Below are positions 31,017-34,484 of a stretch of DNA of 34,484 bases, one piece after another. This DNA comes from DATEOR01 sp963766725 (GTDB lineage Bacteria > Actinomycetota > Thermoleophilia > Gaiellales > Gaiellaceae). Position numbers and translations under genes: made by a program. The stretch spans positions 1-34,484 of the forward strand of contig CAVYBK010000009.1 in the NCBI GenBank assembly GCA_963766725.1. The letters are read 5' to 3'. Below the pieces are notes generated by a model that had not been told where the DNA came from, made no database searches, and worked only from the letters and a program-made list of their open reading frames with translations. Each line of letters begins with the position of its first letter. Position 1 is the first letter of the stretch.

Positions 31017-31298
31017 ATGTTCGTCGTGGTGGAGCACACGATCCTGGACGCCCCAGTGGCGTTCGCACGCGGGCAGAACTTGCTCGAAGGTCGAGGCGCG
31101 CCAACGGGTGTGCAGGTGCGCAAGTTCTATCCGAGTACGGATCAATCGGCTGTCATCTGCCTCTGGGAGGCGAACTCCCTCGACGAGATCCGGGAGTACG
31201 TCGACGCCACGCTCGGGGACTCGAGCGACAACGTGTACTTCGAGGTCGACGCGGAGCAGGCGCTCGGCCTGCCGGAGCCGGCCGTCGCGAGCGCGTAG
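31017..31298 (+). CDS. small soluble protein of unknown function (DUF4242-like fold possible)
   Basis: A 93-residue protein: MFVVVEHTILDAPVAFARGQ, then GAPTGVQVRKFYPSTDQSAVICLWEANSLDEIREYVDATLG and VYFEVDAEQALGLPEP. The alternation of strand, helix, strand (VICLWEA followed by SLDEIREYV) is that of a ferredoxin-like dimeric barrel and recalls DUF4242-type proteins. I cannot name a family with certainty. A perfect AAGGAGG ribosome site lies six bases before the ATG. It has its own palindromic control region and a strong terminator, so it is a separately regulated single gene. Confidence 0.75.
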   Translation: MFVVVEHTILDAPVAFARGQNLLEGRGAPTGVQVRKFYPSTDQSAVICLWEANSLDEIREYVDATLGDSSDNVYFEVDAEQALGLPEPAVASA

Positions 31299-31317
31299 CG
31301 CCCAGGTGTCCGCCGGA

Positions 31318-31345
31318 AAGGGGCGTCCCGAACGGGGCGCCCCTT
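31318..31345 (+). terminator. hairpin terminator after small gene
   Basis: AAGGGGCGTCCC and GGGGCGCCCCTT form a 12-bp stem (one U-G pair) around the loop GAAC, 20 bases after the stop at 31298. No long T tract follows, but the stem is strong. Confidence 0.7.
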
Positions 31346-31400
31346 CGGCGCCTCGAAGAGCGGCACGGCCAGGGCCGTTGTGCTCGCCCCTCCTCCGCTC

Positions 31401-31406
31401 TAGCCT
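31401..31406 (+). promoter_or_regulatory. -10-like box TAGCCT before cyclase-AAA gene (leaderless start)
   Basis: TAGCCT ends six bases before the GTG at 31413, and there is no ribosome site. The next codon is ATG (31416), so the two possible starts are adjacent. Confidence 0.45.
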
Positions 31407-31412
31407 CTGCCC

Positions 31413-34400
31413 GTGATGATCTGTCCGAGCTGCGGTCACGAAAACCCTGCAGACGCAAAGTTCTGCAGCGAATGCGGCGCGTCGCTGGCCGCTGCGGCTC
31501 ACGCGACCGAGCAGCGCAAGGTCGTGACCGTTGTCTTCTCGGATGTGACCGGATCGACGGCGCTCGGGGAGCGCCTCGACCCGGAAAGTCTCCGCCGGGT
31601 GCTCGCGCGCTATTTCGAGCTCGCGAGCCAGGTCGTCGAACGCCACGGAGGAGTCGTCGAGAAGTTCATCGGCGACGCCGTCATGGCCGTGTTCGGCGTC
31701 CCGCAGGTGCACGAGGACGACGCCCTGCGCGCGGTGCGCGCGGCGGCGGAGCTGCGTGAGGCACTCGAGGCGCTGAACGCCGAGCTCGAGCGCGACTACG
31801 CGACGAGTCTCTCCGTGCGCATCGGGGTGAACACGGGCGAGGTCGTGACCGGCACCGAGGAACGCCTCGCGACGGGAGACGCGGTCAACGTCGCCGCGCG
31901 CCTGGAGCAGGCTGCCCAGCCCGGGGAGATCCTCGTCGGCGCGGACACGGTCGGGCTCGTTCGAGACGCCGTCACGGTCGAGGCTGTCCCTCCGCTCGAC
32001 GCGAAAGGGAAATCGGAGCCCGTGCCCGCGTACCGTCTGCTCTCGCTGGACACGGAGGCGCCGGCGTTCGTCCGCCGGGGAGACGTCGCCATGGTCGGCC
32101 GAGACCGCCAGCTGAAGCTCCTCCGCGACGCCTTCGACAACGTCGCCAGCGAGCGCTCCTGCGATCTCTTCACCGTCCTGGGCCCGGCCGGCGTCGGGAA
32201 GTCGCGGCTGGTCTCGGAGTTCCTGACGACGATCGACGGGGCGACGGTCGTGCGCGGCCGGTGTCTCTCCTACGGCGACGGGATCACCTACTGGCCGGTC
32301 GTCGAGGTCGTCAAGCAGATCCCGGACGCAAACACCCTCGTCGAGCCCGCCGCCTGGAAGGCGCTCGAGGCCATGCTGGGAGAGGGAGACGGGACGGCGA
32401 CACCCGACGAGATCGCATGGGCTTTTCGGAAGCTCCTCGAAGCGAAAGCCGCACAGGAACCTCTGCTCTGCATCTTCGACGACATCCAGTGGGGCGAGGA
32501 GACCTTCCTCGAGCTGATCGAGCACGTCGCCGATCTCTCGCGCGGCGCTCCCATCCTTCTCCTCTGCATGGCGCGTCCGGAACTCCTGGATCGCCGGCCG
32601 GCGTGGGCCGGCGGCAAGCTGAACGCGACGACGGTCTCCCTCGAGCCGCTCTCGGAGGACGAAACGGATGAGCTGATCGCCGGACTGCTCGAGGGCTCCG
32701 CTCTCGCGGACGGGCTGCAGACGAGAATCCGCCGCGCGGCCGGCGGCAACCCGCTCTACCTCGAGGAGATGCTCGCGTTCGTCGGCCGGTCGTCGAACGG
32801 CGACGAGATCGAGGTTCCGCCGACGATCCAGGCACTGCTGGCCGCACGCCTCGACCAACTCGATCCCTCAGAGCGCCACGTGCTCGAACGCGGCTCGGTC
32901 GAGGGCGAGGTCTTCCACCGGGGCGGCGTTGCAGCGCTCGTCCAGGACGAGACGCCTGTCGACGGCCGGCTCGTCGCTCTGGTGCGCAAGGACCTCGTCC
33001 GCCCCGAGCACGCGCAGCTGGCCGGCGAGGACGGCTACCGCTTCCGCCACCTCCTGATCCGGGACGCGGCGTACGAAGCGTTGCCCAAGGCGACCCGCGC
33101 GGAGCTGCACGAGCGCTTCGCCGCCTGGCTGGAAGCGCGCGGCATGGAGCTGGTCGAGCTCGACGAGATCGTCGGCTACCACCTGGAGCAGGCGTTCAGC
33201 TACAGAGGAGAGCTCGGACCGCTGACGGTCAGCGACCGGACTTCGGGCGGCCATGCCGGCGAGCTCCTTGCGCGCGCTGGACGAAAAGCGCTCGAGCGGG
33301 GTGACCGGCGAGCGGCTGCCAACCTGCTCGATCGTTCGGTTCAGCTCTTCCCGGAGGAGGCCCCAGAGCGCGTACGCGCGCTCACCGACCTGGGACGCGT
33401 CCTCCTCGAGGCAGGTCACGACTACGCGGGCTCGCGCAGTGCGCTCGAACGCGCCCTAGCTGGAGCCGAAGCCCTCGAGCGCGAGGATCTCCTGGTTCGC
33501 GCCCGAATCGAGCTCTCGTTCCACGCGATGCTCGTTTCTGACTTCAACCCGGACGAGTACGAAGCACTTTCGCGGCGAGCAATCGAGGTGCTCGAGCGCG
33601 TGGGCGACGAGGAGGGTCTCTCCCGGGCGTGGTTCGCGGTCGCCCTCATCGAGTGGGCCGGGGCAATGTGGGATTCGATGCGCGAGCCTCTGTTCCGTTC
33701 GATCGAGCACGCCCAGCGCGCCGGCAACAAGAGCATCGAGCGCGACGTGCTCGGCATGGTCCTCGGAACGATCCTCTTCGGAAGCACGCCCGCCGCGGAG
33801 GGCATCGCCGAGACACGCGAGATCCGTGAGCAGCATCCGGACAGCCTGGAAATCCAGGCTTGGACGAACCGGGTGATGGGGTCGCTCATCGCATTGCAAG
33901 GGGATGAGGACACCGGGCGAGAGCTCCTGGATGAGGCCCGAGCGATGTTCACCGAGCTGGGCCACGACGAGGCACTCGCAGTCCACCCGTTCTCGATGGC
34001 GCCGCTCGAGCTCAGGGCGGGCAATCCGGGCGCGGCGGAGCGCGAGCTGCGTGCCGGTCTGGAGATCCTGGAGGGAACGGGGGAGCGGGCGCGCGCCGGA
34101 CACCTTGCCGCGATGCTCGCCGGCGTCCTTGCCCAGCAGGGTCGACTGGACGAGGCCGACGAGCACCTCGCAGTAGCGCGGGAGACCATTCAGGAGATCG
34201 ACGTGAGCGGCACCTCCCAGCTGAAGATCTCCACGGCCCGAGTCCTTGCCCATCGCGGTGAGCTCGAGGAGGCGGTTCGCCTCGCTGCGGAGGCAGCTGC
34301 GCTCATCGAGAGCACGCAGGAATTGCTCAACATGCCCGAACTGCTCATGTGGCAGGCCGAAGTGCTCGAGCTGGCCGGGCGGCTGGAGGACGCGAAGGCG

Positions 34401-34484
34401 GCGCTCACCAAGGCCGTCGACGCCGCCGCGCGCAAGGGGTCGGTCGTCGGCGTTGCGTTGGCTACGGAGCGCCTGGCCGCCCTG
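31413..34484 (+). CDS. zinc-ribbon-adenylate cyclase-AAA ATPase-TPR regulator, runs past window end
   Basis: Open for 1024 codons from GTG to the window edge, so the C-terminus is missing. A zinc ribbon (C4, C7, C18, C21) leads into a class III cyclase domain (about 34-205). It has VVFSDVTGSTALGERLD (metal Asp D44), VVEKFIGDAVMAVFG (substrate Lys, second metal Asp) and DAVNVAARLEQAAQPGEILVG. An AAA/NTPase domain (about 225-480) has Walker A GPAGVGKS (near residue 260) and Walker B-type LLCIFDDIQWGEE. A helical TPR-like region follows to the edge. The architecture is common in actinobacteria and is thought to couple cAMP synthesis or nucleotide-dependent signalling to protein partners. The stretch near residue 605-615 (SDRTSGGHAG) fits the family poorly and may hide compensating base errors. 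Confidence 0.9.
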   Translation, partial: MMICPSCGHENPADAKFCSECGASLAAAAHATEQRKVVTVVFSDVTGSTALGERLDPESLRRVLARYFELASQVVERHGGVVEKFIGDAVMAVFGVPQVHEDDALRAVRAAAELREALEALNAELERDYATSLSVRIGVNTGEVVTGTEERLATGDAVNVAARLEQAAQPGEILVGADTVGLVRDAVTVEAVPPLDAKGKSEPVPAYRLLSLDTEAPAFVRRGDVAMVGRDRQLKLLRDAFDNVASERSCDLFTVLGPAGVGKSRLVSEFLTTIDGATVVRGRCLSYGDGITYWPVVEVVKQIPDANTLVEPAAWKALEAMLGEGDGTATPDEIAWAFRKLLEAKAAQEPLLCIFDDIQWGEETFLELIEHVADLSRGAPILLLCMARPELLDRRPAWAGGKLNATTVSLEPLSEDETDELIAGLLEGSALADGLQTRIRRAAGGNPLYLEEMLAFVGRSSNGDEIEVPPTIQALLAARLDQLDPSERHVLERGSVEGEVFHRGGVAALVQDETPVDGRLVALVRKDLVRPEHAQLAGEDGYRFRHLLIRDAAYEALPKATRAELHERFAAWLEARGMELVELDEIVGYHLEQAFSYRGELGPLTVSDRTSGGHAGELLARAGRKALERGDRRAAANLLDRSVQLFPEEAPERVRALTDLGRVLLEAGHDYAGSRSALERALAGAEALEREDLLVRARIELSFHAMLVSDFNPDEYEALSRRAIEVLERVGDEEGLSRAWFAVALIEWAGAMWDSMREPLFRSIEHAQRAGNKSIERDVLGMVLGTILFGSTPAAEGIAETREIREQHPDSLEIQAWTNRVMGSLIALQGDEDTGRELLDEARAMFTELGHDEALAVHPFSMAPLELRAGNPGAAERELRAGLEILEGTGERARAGHLAAMLAGVLAQQGRLDEADEHLAVARETIQEIDVSGTSQLKISTARVLAHRGELEEAVRLAAEAAALIESTQELLNMPELLMWQAEVLELAGRLEDAKAALTKAVDAAARKGSVVGVALATERLAAL

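Overview
This is a very GC-rich, gene-dense stretch of a bacterial chromosome. It has many GTG starts, 4-bp GTGA overlaps between consecutive genes, TANNNT -10 boxes a few bases ahead of start codons, three class III nucleotide cyclases and an MprAB/PepD-like protease and two-component set. All of this suggests an actinobacterium. The mix (zinc-ribbon cyclase-AAA-TPR protein, coproporphyrin-type heme genes, DUF892, DUF899) looks most like a Thermoleophilia/Gaiellales-type lineage. That placement is inference, because no rRNA or marker phylogeny is available here.

Layout. 1-3.4 kb: a tRNA-Thr cut by the window edge, an HtrA-type serine protease, and a divergent OmpR-type regulator/histidine kinase pair. 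The shared intergenic region carries helically phased repeats. 3.4-8.1 kb: superoxide dismutase and a beta carbonic anhydrase (convergent), an ECF sigma factor with a C-terminal membrane segment, and a replication/maintenance operon on the minus strand (tmk-holB-ricT). 8.1-14.5 kb: NAD-dependent sugar epimerase, LytR_C protein, hemE, hemH (frameshifted), two small unknown genes, an arginase-family enzyme coupled to a methyltransferase, and a DUF892 ferritin-like protein with a clear terminator. 14.6-17.6 kb: SMP-30-like protein, then amine oxidase, GNAT and VOC genes on the minus strand. 17.7-19.9 kb: a tightly overlapped four-gene operon (lipoprotein, Nramp-like transporter with altered metal-site motifs, two small PRC-barrel-like proteins). 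19.9-23.6 kb: ion channel, a heavily frameshifted secreted phosphatase/nuclease pair, a molybdopterin oxidoreductase and an NTF2-like gene. 23.6-34.5 kb: a signalling-rich region with PAS-LuxR, hydrolase-cyclase, HTH-cyclase, TPR-LuxR and zinc-ribbon-cyclase-AAA-TPR proteins, interspersed with DUF899, a coiled-coil membrane protein, a CoA-binding protein and a small unknown.

Two window-wide patterns stand out. Five of the six convergent gene pairs share a palindromic CTAG as both stop codons. Many genes have a TANNNT-like box 5-9 bases before the start codon with no Shine-Dalgarno sequence, as expected for leaderless mRNAs. A caution: hemH and about ten genes between 14.6 and 27.3 kb are broken by single-base frameshifts, nearly always one extra base. 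The reading frames are otherwise well preserved, so sequencing or assembly error is at least as likely as real gene decay.

There is no CRISPR array, insertion sequence or phage gene that I can support. No stretch over 300 bases lacks a gene.
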